A stretch of DNA of 61,156 bases from Akkermansia muciniphila (GTDB lineage Bacteria > Verrucomicrobiota > Verrucomicrobiia > Verrucomicrobiales > Akkermansiaceae). The translations under genes were made by a program, and so were the position numbers. Below, piece by piece: positions 1-11,546 of the stretch (its first letter is position 1; every line of letters starts with the position of its first letter). The notes beneath the pieces were generated by a model, which was not told where the DNA came from, did no database searches, and saw only the letters and a list, made by a program, of their open reading frames with translations. The stretch is taken from assembly GCA_945879075.1 (NCBI GenBank), contig CAMCUY010000007.1:1-61156 (forward strand). Direction: 5' to 3'.

Positions 1-186
1 GAGCTCGATCCGAAGAACCCGCACGTCGCCCTCGTCGTCCGTTGGAAAAACCCCGCCGCCCCCGGCGAGCATCGTTTCGCGAAGCTCACCCTGGAAGCTC
101 CCGGACAGTACACCTTCACCCACGTCTTCGATGCCGATGGCGACATCGACGATTTCCTGGAACTCCCCTTCCCCGTCGCCGAATGA
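1..186 (+). CDS. 3' end of an unrecognised protein upstream of a metal ABC importer
   Basis: Only the last 61 codons lie in the window; the frame is open from base 1 to a TGA at 184-186. The visible part is rich in acidic and aromatic residues and looks beta-rich (segments such as VALVVRWKNP and GQYTFTHVFDADGD), with no motif I can name. Its stop overlaps the ATG of the ABC ATPase (ATGA at 183-186), so the two are probably translationally coupled and the protein may serve metal import. It does not resemble the C-terminus of a ZnuA-type binding protein. Function unknown. Confidence 0.7.
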   Translation, partial: ELDPKNPHVALVVRWKNPAAPGEHRFAKLTLEAPGQYTFTHVFDADGDIDDFLELPFPVAE

Positions 187-944
187 GCGAGACCCATCAC
201 GATTGCTGCGCCCACCACGGGCATCACCACGAGCTGGTGATTGAAAACCTGACAGTCTGTTACCGCCGGGTGCTGGCCTTGGAAAACGTCTCGCTCGCAA
301 CCTCCTGCGGCAACCGCGTGGCGTTAATCGGACCTAACGGCGCGGGCAAGAGCACGCTGCTCAAGGCCATCGCCGGACTGGTTCCTCGTGACAGCGGCAC
401 GATCCGCTGGCGCGGCACGGCGGTGAGGAAATGGTCGCGCGAGTTCGCCTACCTGCCGCAGCGCGAGGAGGTGGACTGGTCGTTCCCCATCACCGTGCGC
501 GGGCTGGTGGAAATGGGCCGCTACCCGCAAACCGGCTGGTGGCGAAAGTTTTCGCCTGAGGATAACGCCGCGGTGGACCGCGCGCTGGAGTCGCTGGCGC
601 TGATGGATTTGCAAAACCGCCAGATCCGCGAGCTCTCCGGCGGCCAGCAGCAGCGGGCCTTCCTCGCCCGCGCGCTGGCGCAGGAGGCGCACGTGCTTTT
701 GCTCGACGAACCGTTCACCGGCCTGGACCGCAACGCGTCGCAACTGCTCGGCGATTTGCTGGCCAAGCTCGCCCACGAAGGGCGGCTGGTCATCGCCTCC
801 CATCACGACCTCAACACGGTGCCGCGGCTTTTCGACGAGGCGCTGGTGCTCGCCACCCGGCCGCTGGCATTCGGCCCGGTGGCGGAAATCCTCACTCCCG
901 AGCTGATCGAGCGCACCTTCCACGAGCCGGCCGCCCGCGCATGA
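183..944 (+). CDS. Zinc/manganese ABC transporter ATP-binding protein
   Basis: ATPase of a cluster 9 (Zn/Mn/Fe) ABC importer; it drives metal uptake through the permease encoded next. 253 aa. Walker A GPNGAGKST at residues 50-58, Q-loop Q93, signature LSGGQQQR at 151-158, Walker B VLLLDE at 171-176 and H-loop HH at 207-208 are all present. The start at 183 is chosen because it overlaps the previous stop and because the longer in-frame extension has no family counterpart. Unusual point: the first 17 residues hold seven His and two Cys (HHDCC...HHGHHH), a likely metal-binding tail on the cytoplasmic subunit. Zn versus Mn cannot be decided from the sequence. The permease follows after three bases. 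Confidence 0.9.
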   Translation: MSETHHDCCAHHGHHHELVIENLTVCYRRVLALENVSLATSCGNRVALIGPNGAGKSTLLKAIAGLVPRDSGTIRWRGTAVRKWSREFAYLPQREEVDWSFPITVRGLVEMGRYPQTGWWRKFSPEDNAAVDRALESLALMDLQNRQIRELSGGQQQRAFLARALAQEAHVLLLDEPFTGLDRNASQLLGDLLAKLAHEGRLVIASHHDLNTVPRLFDEALVLATRPLAFGPVAEILTPELIERTFHEPAARA

Positions 945-947
945 CCC

Positions 948-1787
948 ATGGACTTTGAACTGCTCACCAACCCGTTCTATCAGCGCGCGCTCGCCACCGC
1001 GGGCTTCATCGGCTTTGCCAACGGCTTCTTCAGCGGCTTCGTAGTCCTGCGCCGCAACGCGCTTTCCGTCTCCGCGCTGTCGCACACGATGCTGCCGGGC
1101 ATCGCGCTGGGGATATTCCTCACCGGCGCGCTGAGCCAGTGGAACGCGTTTCTCGGGGCGATGTTCGCCGCATTGTTAGTCGGACTCGGCTCGGTGGCGG
1201 TGGCGCGCGGCAACCGGGTCGAACAAGGCACCGCACTGGCCGTGCTTTACACCGCCGCCTTCGCCGCGGGGATCGCGCTGCTGCCCAAACTCGACACCCG
1301 CCAAGAGCTGGAACACTGGCTTTTCGGCGACATCATCGCCGTGGGAAATGCCGACATCTGGATCGCCTACGGCATCGGCGCGTTCACGCTGCTCATCACC
1401 AACCTGCTGATGCGCCCGATCCTGCTCACCTTGTTCGAGCCGAACGTGGCGGCGGCGCAGGGCGTGCCGGTCCGCTCAATGCAGTATCTCGTCTTCACGC
1501 TGTTAGTCCTCGCACTGGTCTCGTCCCTGCAAGCCGTGGGCTGCGTGCTTTCCGTGGGCTTGCTGGTCACCCCGGCGGCGACGGTTTCACTGCTCACCGA
1601 CCGGACCTCCGCGCTGTTCTGGGGCGGCGGCCTGATCGGCGGGATCGGCTCGGTGGTCGCGGTGCTGCTGTCCGGGACATTCGGGATCGCGCCGGGTCCG
1701 GCGATCGTGATCGTGCTCGGGCTGTTATTTATCGCGGCGTATCTTTTCAGCCCGAAATACGGCCTGCTGGCGCCCAGGCGTCGGTAA
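948..1787 (+). CDS. Zinc/manganese ABC transporter permease (ABC-3 family)
   Basis: Inner-membrane channel subunit of the Zn/Mn importer, partner of the ATPase just upstream (3-base gap). 279 aa with about eight hydrophobic segments. The family features are the stretch FVVLRRNALSVSALSHTMLPG near residue 28 and the LQAVGCVLSVGLLVTPAA region near residue 190, both typical of ZnuB/MntB-type permeases. The ATG at 948 follows the ATPase stop directly. No substrate-binding protein gene follows; the gene after it, purB, converges from the other strand, leaving nine bases between the stops. Confidence 0.9.
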   Translation: MDFELLTNPFYQRALATAGFIGFANGFFSGFVVLRRNALSVSALSHTMLPGIALGIFLTGALSQWNAFLGAMFAALLVGLGSVAVARGNRVEQGTALAVLYTAAFAAGIALLPKLDTRQELEHWLFGDIIAVGNADIWIAYGIGAFTLLITNLLMRPILLTLFEPNVAAAQGVPVRSMQYLVFTLLVLALVSSLQAVGCVLSVGLLVTPAATVSLLTDRTSALFWGGGLIGGIGSVVAVLLSGTFGIAPGPAIVIVLGLLFIAAYLFSPKYGLLAPRRR

Positions 1788-1796
1788 CCCGCAAGC

Positions 1797-3215
1797 TCAC
1801 AAAATCGAGCCGGGACCGTAAGCGGCGGCTTGAGGACTGGCCGCCTCGATTTTTCTAACCGCAGCGGCGAAGGCGGCGATCTGGGCCTTAGCGGCACCGG
1901 ATTCCTGGTCGCCCTTGGCGAGGATGGCGTCGAGGAAATCGCGGGAAAGCCCGAGGCGGGAGTCGCCGGCTAAACGCTCGACGAGGTTATTGCGGTCGAT
2001 GTTTCCGGCACGGAGATCGTTCACGGTCGCTACGGCGTGCTCCTTGATGGCATGGTGCGCGGTCTCGCGGCCGACGCCGGCTTTCACCGCTTCCATCATG
2101 ATGGTGGTGGTCATCAGGAACGGCAGATAGTGGGCGGTTTCCGCGCCGATGACGGCTTCGTAGGCGTCCATCTGGTCGAGCACGGTGAGGAAGGTTTCGA
2201 ACATCCCGTCGATGGTATAGAACGAGTCCGGCAGGAAGATGCGGCGGACGACGGAGCAGGAGACGTCGCCCTCGTTCCACTGGTCGCCGGCGAGCCCGGC
2301 GGCCATGGCGAGGTAGCCTTTGAGAATGACATGGAAGCCGTTGACTCGCTCGCACGAGCGGGAGTTCATCTTGTGCGGCATGGCGCTGGAACCGGTCTGG
2401 CCGGGGGCGAAACCCTCGCTGGCGGTCTCGTTGCCGGCCATCAGCCGCAGGGTTTTACAAAAGGACGACGGACCGGAGCAAAGATCCGTTAGCGCGGCGA
2501 CCACCCGGAAATCCAGCGAGCGCGGATAGACCTGGCCGACGTTGGTCCACACGGCGGGCATGCCGAGGTGGGCGACCACGCGCTTTTCGAGATCGGCGAC
2601 TTTGGCAGCATCGCCCTCGAACAAGGAAAGCTGGTCCATCTGGGTGCCGACGGCGCCCTTGAGGCCGCGGACGGAATAGTTAGCGATGACGGCGTCGAGC
2701 GCTTGCAGGCTGCTGAGCAGCTCCTCGCCGAACATCGCGATGCGCTTGCCGAGCGTAGTCGGCTGGGCGGCGACGTTGTGGGTGCGGGCGGTGAGGATGA
2801 GCTCGCTCCACTGTTCCGAACGCTCGCGGAACCGGCGCAGCGTGGCGACGGTCTTGTCGCGGATGATGAGCAGCGAGCGGTAAACCTGAAGCTGCTCGAC
2901 ATTCTCCGTGAGGTCGCGCGAGGTCATACCCTTGTGGACCTGCTCGTGGCCGGCGAGGTCGTTGAATTCCTCGATGCGCGCCTTCACGTCGTGACGGGTG
3001 ATTTTTTCCCGCGCCATGATCGATGCGGGATCGACGCTGTTTTTGACCGACTCGTAGGCGGCGATCGCTTCGGCCGGGACGTCGAGACCTAGGTCGCGCT
3101 GGGCCTTCATCACGGCGATCCAGAACTCGCGCTCTAAAACGATCCGGCCCTCGGCGGACCAGATGGCTTGAAGGGCGGGCGAGGCGTAGCGTTCGGCGAG
3201 GACGTTGGGGATCAC
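1797..3215 (-). CDS. purB: Adenylosuccinate lyase
   Basis: Catalyses two steps of purine synthesis: SAICAR to AICAR plus fumarate, and adenylosuccinate to AMP plus fumarate. 472 aa. The fumarase/aspartase superfamily signature GSSAMPHKMN is present, as are the TSRDLTEN and ARTHNVAAQPTTLG substrate-binding stretches. I chose a GTG start at 3215 because family members begin 'M-I/V-PNVLAERYAS' and an AAGG lies 8 nt upstream; an in-frame TTG at 3251 would add 12 residues (KIRFPPAKVRR...). Single gene, convergent with the metal transporter operon. A tRNA-Pro gene lies upstream on the same strand. Confidence 0.93.
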   Translation of the reverse strand: MIPNVLAERYASPALQAIWSAEGRIVLEREFWIAVMKAQRDLGLDVPAEAIAAYESVKNSVDPASIMAREKITRHDVKARIEEFNDLAGHEQVHKGMTSRDLTENVEQLQVYRSLLIIRDKTVATLRRFRERSEQWSELILTARTHNVAAQPTTLGKRIAMFGEELLSSLQALDAVIANYSVRGLKGAVGTQMDQLSLFEGDAAKVADLEKRVVAHLGMPAVWTNVGQVYPRSLDFRVVAALTDLCSGPSSFCKTLRLMAGNETASEGFAPGQTGSSAMPHKMNSRSCERVNGFHVILKGYLAMAAGLAGDQWNEGDVSCSVVRRIFLPDSFYTIDGMFETFLTVLDQMDAYEAVIGAETAHYLPFLMTTTIMMEAVKAGVGRETAHHAIKEHAVATVNDLRAGNIDRNNLVERLAGDSRLGLSRDFLDAILAKGDQESGAAKAQIAAFAAAVRKIEAASPQAAAYGPGSIL

Positions 3216-3341
3216 GCGGCGGACCTTGGCGGGCGGGAAACGAATTTTCAAGAGGCACTTGCCTAAAACTTAAGCCGTCAACCGCGGAAAATGCGTAGCA
3301 GGCCGCGTGCACCGGAAAAGACAAAACTCCATGAAATGGAG

Positions 3342-3418
3342 TGGTCGGGGCGGCCAGATTCGAACTGACGACATCCGCGTCCCAAACGCGGCGCTCTACC
3401 AGGCTGAGCTACGCCCCG
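3342..3418 (-). tRNA. tRNA-Pro (anticodon TGG)
   Basis: Read on the minus strand, a 77-nt cloverleaf with acceptor stem CGGGGCG/CGCCCCG, D-arm TAGCTCAGCCTGGTAGAGC, anticodon loop TTTGGGA (anticodon TGG), T-loop GTTCGAATC, discriminator A and an encoded CCA end at 3344-3342. The TGG anticodon can read all or most Pro codons when U34 is modified. It lies between purB and the thiC leader. Confidence 0.96.
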
Positions 3419-3564
3419 GTGCACGGGCGGACCCTTGGGGATTCCCGCAGGCGAATCAAGAAATTCCTTAACAAAAATTCTCCGCCGCATCGCGCCCCTC
3501 CCATCAAGCACGAAAAAGCCCCGCCACGCCAGCTCCTTGACTTTCCGGCCGGACGCGACATCCT

Positions 3565-5753
<2,189 letters not shown>

Positions 5754-5774
5754 GCTGGGAACCCCAAAGGAATG

Positions 5775-5790
5775 GCGGGTACCGGCCCGC
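5775..5790. repeat. Small GC-rich hairpin after thiC
   Basis: GCGGG (5775-5779) pairs with CCCGC (5786-5790) around TACCGG. No T-tract follows, so it is not a standard terminator; it may be another copy of a short interspersed palindrome or may protect the thiC mRNA 3' end. Confidence 0.35.
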
Positions 5791-5858
5791 TGTTTCCCGG
5801 GATTCACGCGGCCCTGAACTCCCATATGCCTCCGCATCAACCGGAGCTATTCTGGCAA

Positions 5859-6018
5859 ATGGCCAAGCGATTGTTCATCGCTCTTGAAATGCCGGAAAGC
5901 TGCCGCGAGGCGTTGAAAAATCACGCCGCCCCGATCCGCGGCGTGCGCTGACTGGCGGCCTGAACCAAAAACCTTCCGCGTTCGCCTCCGGCAGCTCGGA
6001 AATTTCTCGCGTTGCTTC
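5859..6018 (+). pseudogene. thpR: Decayed RNA 2',3'-cyclic phosphodiesterase (ThpR/LigT-like)
   Basis: An ATG at 5859 opens a 30-codon frame reading MAKRLFIALEMP...REALKN, the hallmark N-terminus of the 2H phosphoesterase ThpR (normally about 180 aa), and stops at TGA 5949-5951. In the next frame, from TGG at 5953, the sequence reads WRPEP, a spacer, then LRQLGNF, matching the family's 'VRW-RPE...H-T-LRFLG' stretch. The catalytic HxT is degraded to RVR. The remainder is missing and the frame runs into the oxygenase start at 6027. So this is a frameshifted, truncated remnant. Confidence 0.7.
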
Positions 6019-6026
6019 CTTGAATC

Positions 6027-6641
6027 GTGCTCTTGGCATCAGTGGAAGAGTTTCTCAATGCGATGGCGGGAGTCGGCTGGGCGGTGATGCCGATGTCTAT
6101 CAGCCACGAGGAAGGCCTTCATTTGAAAAGCGAATGCTCGGCGTCCTATGCGGACGGCGCGTTCCGGCGGGCGGGCGTGGGTCGCGGAGACTCGCTGCAA
6201 GTCCGGGAGGACATCCGCCGGGATGAAGTGATGTGGATCGAGCCCGGCGAGGCATCCGCGCACCAGACCTTGTTTCTCGCCAGCCTGGAAATCCTGCGGC
6301 TCGCCCTCAACGAGCGGTTTTTCCTCGGGTTGTTCAACTACGAGGGGCATTTCGCGATCTATCCGCAGGGCGCGTTCTACAAAGCCCACCTCGACCGCCA
6401 TGCCGGCACTCAAGACCGGATCATCACCGTCATTCTCTACCTGAACGAGGGCTGGCAGACCGGCGATGGCGGCGAGTTGAAAATCTGGACCAGTGCCGAC
6501 GGGCGCGATGGCTGCTACGAAATCATCGAGCCGCGGATGGGAACGATGGTCTGCTTCATGGCGGAGGATTTCTGGCATGAAGTGCTGCCCGCCACCAAAC
6601 AGCGCGCCAGCATCACCGGCTGGTTCCGCCAGCGGCCTTGA
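6027..6641 (+). CDS. 2OG-Fe(II) oxygenase (prolyl-4-hydroxylase/SM-20-like)
   Basis: Predicted Fe(II)/2-oxoglutarate dioxygenase of the P4Hc type; the substrate is unknown. 204 aa from a GTG at 6027. The double-stranded beta-helix motif is complete: H121-x-D123 (AHLDRH), distal H184 (WHEV) and R193, the likely 2OG-binding arginine. Y118 and the run IITVILYLN fit the SM-20/EGL-9 prolyl hydroxylase subgroup. The N-terminus is uncertain: GTG at 6027 or 6042, or ATG at 6063, are all possible, and no clear ribosome-binding site is seen because the upstream DNA is the decayed thpR. Bacterial relatives hydroxylate EF-Tu or act in iron/oxygen responses; here that is only a possibility. Confidence 0.8.
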   Translation: MLLASVEEFLNAMAGVGWAVMPMSISHEEGLHLKSECSASYADGAFRRAGVGRGDSLQVREDIRRDEVMWIEPGEASAHQTLFLASLEILRLALNERFFLGLFNYEGHFAIYPQGAFYKAHLDRHAGTQDRIITVILYLNEGWQTGDGGELKIWTSADGRDGCYEIIEPRMGTMVCFMAEDFWHEVLPATKQRASITGWFRQRP

Positions 6642-6731
6642 TCCAACGCGAACGGCGAGGGCTGTAGCGAGGGCTGGACCGGCTTCGGGAATTCTGGTAA
6701 ACGATCGGATTGAATCAATCCCCCTACCCTC

Positions 6732-7517
6732 ATGAAGCCGCATCGTCCTTTGCTTGTCGTCTCTGCGGTGCTCGTCCTTTCGGCCATGCCGGCCACCTCG
6801 GGCGACACCCTGGTCCAAGTCTCCACCATCGACGCGCTGATGAAAGGAATTTACGACGGCGCGTTCACCTTCGGCGCGCTCAGGAAGCTCGGCGACTTTG
6901 GGATCGGCACGCTCGATGAGCTGGACGGCGAGATGCTGGCGCTCGACGGTAATTTCTATCAATTCACTGCCGATGGAACCGCCCACAAAATCGACGACGC
7001 GGCGGAGACACCTTTCTCTGCGGTCACGTTTTTCAAGGGCGAGAAGTCGGCGCGTCTCGGGAAGACAGAATCCATGGCCGCACTGCAGACGCGTCTCGAT
7101 GCGGAGGCCGCTTCGGAAAACCTTTTCCACGCGATCCGGATAACTGGTGAGTTCTCGATGATGAGCTTCCGCAGCGTTTCAAAACAGCAGGTTCCTTACG
7201 TGACATTGCCGGAAGCCGTGAAACACCAGTCGGTCTTCAAGTTAGAGAACGTGCGCGGCACGCTCGTCGGATTCCGCTGCCCGCCGTTCGTGAAGGGCAT
7301 CAACGTTCCCGGTTATCACTTCCATTTCATCAGCGAGGACCGCAAATCCGGAGGCCACGTGATCGATTGCGCGGTGACCGGGGCGACGGCCGAATGGGAT
7401 GTTCTGGAAAACCTGAAACTGCTGCTTCCCCGCGACGAGGCGTTTCTGAAAGCCGACTTCACCACCCACGACGAGAAAGCCCTGGAGTCCGTGGAAAAGG
7501 CACCCGCCGCCAAGTAG
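6732..7517 (+). CDS. budA: Alpha-acetolactate decarboxylase, exported
   Basis: Converts (S)-2-acetolactate to (R)-acetoin and CO2. 261 aa. Residues 1-23 form a signal peptide (KPHR then a hydrophobic run ending near ATSG), so the enzyme is exported, as in Brevibacillus ALDC. The zinc site His residues are H196, H198 and H209 in GYHFHF...GGHV, and the catalytic arginine region is near R147. Export keeps it away from cytoplasmic acetolactate, so it may act on leaked acetolactate. No budB (acetolactate synthase) or regulator is adjacent; the next gene is an exported TIM-barrel protein. Confidence 0.9.
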   Translation: MKPHRPLLVVSAVLVLSAMPATSGDTLVQVSTIDALMKGIYDGAFTFGALRKLGDFGIGTLDELDGEMLALDGNFYQFTADGTAHKIDDAAETPFSAVTFFKGEKSARLGKTESMAALQTRLDAEAASENLFHAIRITGEFSMMSFRSVSKQQVPYVTLPEAVKHQSVFKLENVRGTLVGFRCPPFVKGINVPGYHFHFISEDRKSGGHVIDCAVTGATAEWDVLENLKLLLPRDEAFLKADFTTHDEKALESVEKAPAAK

Positions 7518-7597
7518 CAAGCGGGCGATGAAAAACAGCCATGGCTCCAAGAACTCCAGTCTCGACAACGTAGCTGTCGCCAACCTACACAAATTCC

Positions 7598-8431
7598 ATG
7601 CGCCACATCCCGCTCCTCGCCCTGGCTCTCGCCTCGAATCTCCACGCCGACCCGATTCCGGAAAACCTCCGTCAGAACGGCTGGTTCATCGGCGCGCAGG
7701 CCTACACCTTCAAGGAGTTCAGCGCCTTCGAAGCGATCGCCAAGACCAAGGAAGCCGGTGGCAACATGATCGAGTTTTTCCCCGGCCAGATCCTCAAACC
7801 CGGCTCGACGGACAAGGTCGGCCACACGATGCCGGAAGCCGCGATGCAAGAACTCAAAGCCGAGTGCAAGCGCCAAGGCGTCCACGCGGTGAACTACGGG
7901 GTGATCGCCGCCAAGAGCCCGGAAGACGTCCGTGCCATCATGAGCTTCGCCAAAAAAATGGGTCTCTACGCGGTTTGCACCGAGTCAACCGAGCTGATCG
8001 CCGCCTGGGAGGCGGGTGCCAAAGAGTTCGACATCAAAGTCGCTTTCCACGAGCACGGCGGCTCGATGGATAAGCCGAAATACAAAGTTTGGAATCCGCT
8101 CTATATCCTCGGTGTGGTGGAAAGCCGCGACCCCCGCGTCGGAGCCTGCGCCGATCTCGGTCACTGGTGCACCTCGAATCTCAAGCCGGTCGAATGCCTG
8201 CGCATCCTCGAAGGCCGTGTCATCAGCGTGCATCTCAAGGACAAGGCCGCCTACGGCAAAGCTCCGGTGGTGGTCGCCGGCACCGGCGTGGTGGATGTCG
8301 CCGCCTGCCTGGAGGAGTTGAAGAAACAGAAATTCGACGGTCACATTTCCATCGAGCACGAAAACGACTGGAAGAACAGCGTTCCCCAGGTCCGCGCTAA
8401 CATCGATTTCGTCAAGGCGCACGGGAAGTGA
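7598..8431 (+). CDS. Exported sugar phosphate isomerase/epimerase-like TIM-barrel protein
   Basis: 277 aa xylose-isomerase-like TIM barrel (AP endonuclease 2 superfamily) with an N-terminal signal peptide (RHIPLLALALASNLHA). Candidate metal ligands are visible: E in MIEFFPG, HEHGG near residue 150, ADLGHW near 187, HLKDK near 207 and the terminal IEHEND. Members of this family in verrucomicrobia and planctomycetes occur in large numbers and probably rearrange sugars or inositols, often in polysaccharide use. The substrate cannot be told from sequence. It follows the acetolactate decarboxylase by 80 bases and may share its transcript. Confidence 0.8.
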   Translation: MRHIPLLALALASNLHADPIPENLRQNGWFIGAQAYTFKEFSAFEAIAKTKEAGGNMIEFFPGQILKPGSTDKVGHTMPEAAMQELKAECKRQGVHAVNYGVIAAKSPEDVRAIMSFAKKMGLYAVCTESTELIAAWEAGAKEFDIKVAFHEHGGSMDKPKYKVWNPLYILGVVESRDPRVGACADLGHWCTSNLKPVECLRILEGRVISVHLKDKAAYGKAPVVVAGTGVVDVAACLEELKKQKFDGHISIEHENDWKNSVPQVRANIDFVKAHGK

Positions 8432-8442
8432 TTCTCAGTCCG

Positions 8443-9342
8443 TCACTTGCCGTATCCACCGTGTGCCTCGCCGTCGGCAAATCCGAACCCCCGGCGCACT
8501 CCGGCCATTTCCCCGGTGAGCCGGCCGTCCGCGTGACGCACGGTTAGCGGCTCTTCACCCGTGACTTCGCCGGAGAAATCCTGCGGGTGTTGGCAGGCGA
8601 AGAGCGTGAACAGCGGCGGCAGGGTTTCGCGCGGAATCACGTCTCGCAGCTTCACGACCTTGAGGCCCGCCGCGGCGATTCCATCGAGCGCGCGCTGTTT
8701 CTGTGGAGATGGAAAACACAGCACGAACCAGCCGCCGTCGGCGAGATGGGCCACCGCCGCTTTCGCGTAGTCGCTCACATCGCCCCGCAGCTCGAAGCGG
8801 GCGTGGGCTTTTTGCGAATCCTGCGGGAGCACGCCCGTTCCAGCCGGAAAATACGGCGGACTGCCGGTAACGAGCGGAAACTTCCGGCCCAGCACAAGCT
8901 CCCGGAGATCGCCGTGGGAACAATCCACCCGCCGCCGGAGCCCGTTCCCGTCGATGTTCGATTGCAGCAGCCGATAGCTGATTTCCTGGGCTTCCACACA
9001 AGTCAGCCGCGCCTCCGCGCCCATGCCCCAAAGCGTCAGCAAGCCCACCGTGCCGATCCCGGTTCCGAGATCGAGATGCTCTAAAACCGGCGGTGAAACT
9101 TGCAGCGCATACCATGCCGTTAGCACGTCATCGGCCGAATGCCGGTGGCCTTTCAATCGTTGCGCGATCAACCAGCCCGCCGGACTTCCCGCATCGTCTT
9201 GCCATGGTTCACGCATGGTCAGACCACTCGGACCGGTCAGCGCGTCGAGCGTGATGCGTTCGCCAAGTTCGGACTCAAGGCTGAGCCGCGCCTGTTGCCA
9301 GCGGTCCATGCCGGTTGGCGAGTCAATGGGTTGATAAGTCAT
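8443..9342 (-). CDS. SAM-dependent methyltransferase, TrmN6-like
   Basis: 299 aa class I methyltransferase with SAM-binding LDLGTGIGTVGLL (near residues 93-105), the acidic strand-2 end (CVEAQE) and the catalytic SPPYF, a variant of the N6-adenine NPPY motif. The closest family by architecture is tRNA1(Val) adenine-37-N6 methyltransferase TrmN6/YfiC. The first residue of the motif is S rather than N, which is tolerated in several members. An ATG 33 bases further in would remove 11 residues. It is convergent with the TIM-barrel gene and followed (upstream on this strand) by a TPR protein 12 bases away, probably an operon. Confidence 0.75.
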   Translation of the reverse strand: MTYQPIDSPTGMDRWQQARLSLESELGERITLDALTGPSGLTMREPWQDDAGSPAGWLIAQRLKGHRHSADDVLTAWYALQVSPPVLEHLDLGTGIGTVGLLTLWGMGAEARLTCVEAQEISYRLLQSNIDGNGLRRRVDCSHGDLRELVLGRKFPLVTGSPPYFPAGTGVLPQDSQKAHARFELRGDVSDYAKAAVAHLADGGWFVLCFPSPQKQRALDGIAAAGLKVVKLRDVIPRETLPPLFTLFACQHPQDFSGEVTGEEPLTVRHADGRLTGEMAGVRRGFGFADGEAHGGYGK

Positions 9343-9354
9343 CGGAATTCAAGA

Positions 9355-9819
9355 TCACACCGGCCCGATCCCGACGAGATCGCGGTCCTCGCGCGCGGAT
9401 TCGAGAAACGATCCGTCCATCGAGATCGCCTGCTTCAGGTGGCTGCGGGCGCGCGGCCCCTCGCCGAGCGTCCACAGGTAACAGGCCAAGTTGTAGTGGA
9501 AAACAGGCATTTCAAACAACGCCTTCGGGCCGCGGAGCAGTTGGTTGCAGGCCGCCAGCGTGTCGCCCGTTTCATGGAGGCAGAACGCCGCCCGCAGGAA
9601 GAACTCCGGCTCGTCCTCGGCTTTCAAGCAGAGCAAGCGGGCGGTCTCCGAGGCGGCGTTCCACTGCTCGCGCTCCATCTGCGCGGCCAGCTTTAACTCC
9701 AGCGGTGCCCGCAAGCGTTGGACCTCCGTGGGCAGCGCCTGAAGCTCGTAAAGAGCCTCGTCCGCCAACCCGAGTTCCAGCCAGCCCGCAGCCGCGCGTA
9801 ACGTTTTTGTCACCACCAT
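9355..9819 (-). CDS. Small TPR-repeat protein
   Basis: 154 aa, all helical, with three TPR-like units (for example residues 11-40 AAGWLELGLADEALYELQALP, 80-110 and 118-147 YNLACYLWTLGEGPRARSHLKQAI). No signal peptide, so cytoplasmic scaffold or adaptor is the likely role. I start at ATG 9819; a GTG at 9879 would add 20 residues of unlikely composition. It precedes the methyltransferase gene by 12 bases on the same strand. Function unknown. Confidence 0.75.
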   Translation of the reverse strand: MVVTKTLRAAAGWLELGLADEALYELQALPTEVQRLRAPLELKLAAQMEREQWNAASETARLLCLKAEDEPEFFLRAAFCLHETGDTLAACNQLLRGPKALFEMPVFHYNLACYLWTLGEGPRARSHLKQAISMDGSFLESAREDRDLVGIGPV

Positions 9820-9934
9820 CCGGGCGACGCTAAAACAACCGCTCCCCGCTTGGCAAACCTTCAGGCTCCTAAAATTCACGCCTCAAGACAGGAAATCGTC
9901 CTTGATCCAAAATTCGCTTCTGCGACAAACCCCG

Positions 9935-10228
9935 ATGAATTTCGACCAGGGGCAATTCAACTTCAACGCCAAAGGTCCGGAAGACGGCTACCGGAAATGG
10001 CGCGAAGAGCTCGACGCGAAAAAGCGCGCCTTCGAGATCCGCTGGGGAGTGATTCTCGGCCGCACCGTCTGCGTGACGCTTCGCGATCATGTCAAACCAC
10101 TCACCGGGATTCTCGAATGGGTGTCAGATCCAAAACTCGCCACTCCCAAATCACCGCAATTCCAGCTCAAGGGCGTGCGGTTCACCGTCTCGGAAATCGA
10201 GAGCATCGTGCAGGTGGAGACCGCGTGA
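9935..10228 (+). CDS. Conserved-looking hypothetical protein
   Basis: 97 aa from ATG 9935 (MNFDQGQFNFNAKGPEDGY...). The pattern is mixed: a short charged helix (KWREELDAKKRAFE) followed by beta-rich segments (VILGRTVCVTLRDHVKPLTGILEWV, then VRFTVSEIESIV), which resembles an Sm-like or small beta-barrel fold but I cannot assign a family. No signal peptide. It is divergent from the TPR gene and is terminated by the hairpin shared with gapA. An upstream in-frame start at 9902 is less likely. Confidence 0.65.
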   Translation: MNFDQGQFNFNAKGPEDGYRKWREELDAKKRAFEIRWGVILGRTVCVTLRDHVKPLTGILEWVSDPKLATPKSPQFQLKGVRFTVSEIESIVQVETA

Positions 10229-10245
10229 GCGCGGTGACTCGCCAC

Positions 10246-10277
10246 AAAAAACGGCAGCCCTCGCGGACTGCCGTTTT
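10246..10277. terminator. Bidirectional terminator between the hypothetical gene and gapA
   Basis: AACGGCAG (10250-10257) pairs with CTGCCGTT (10268-10275), flanked by A-runs and T-runs on both sides so that a U-tract follows the hairpin in either direction. It ends transcripts of the + strand 97-aa gene and of gapA on the - strand. Confidence 0.85.
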
Positions 10278-10301
10278 CAAAACAATTTCTAATGCGAGGA
10301 A

Positions 10302-11546
<1,245 letters not shown>

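Noticed and set aside
1797-1860. Longer + strand extension past the permease gene
   Set aside because: Belongs to a shifted frame of the permease; the true permease stops at 1787.
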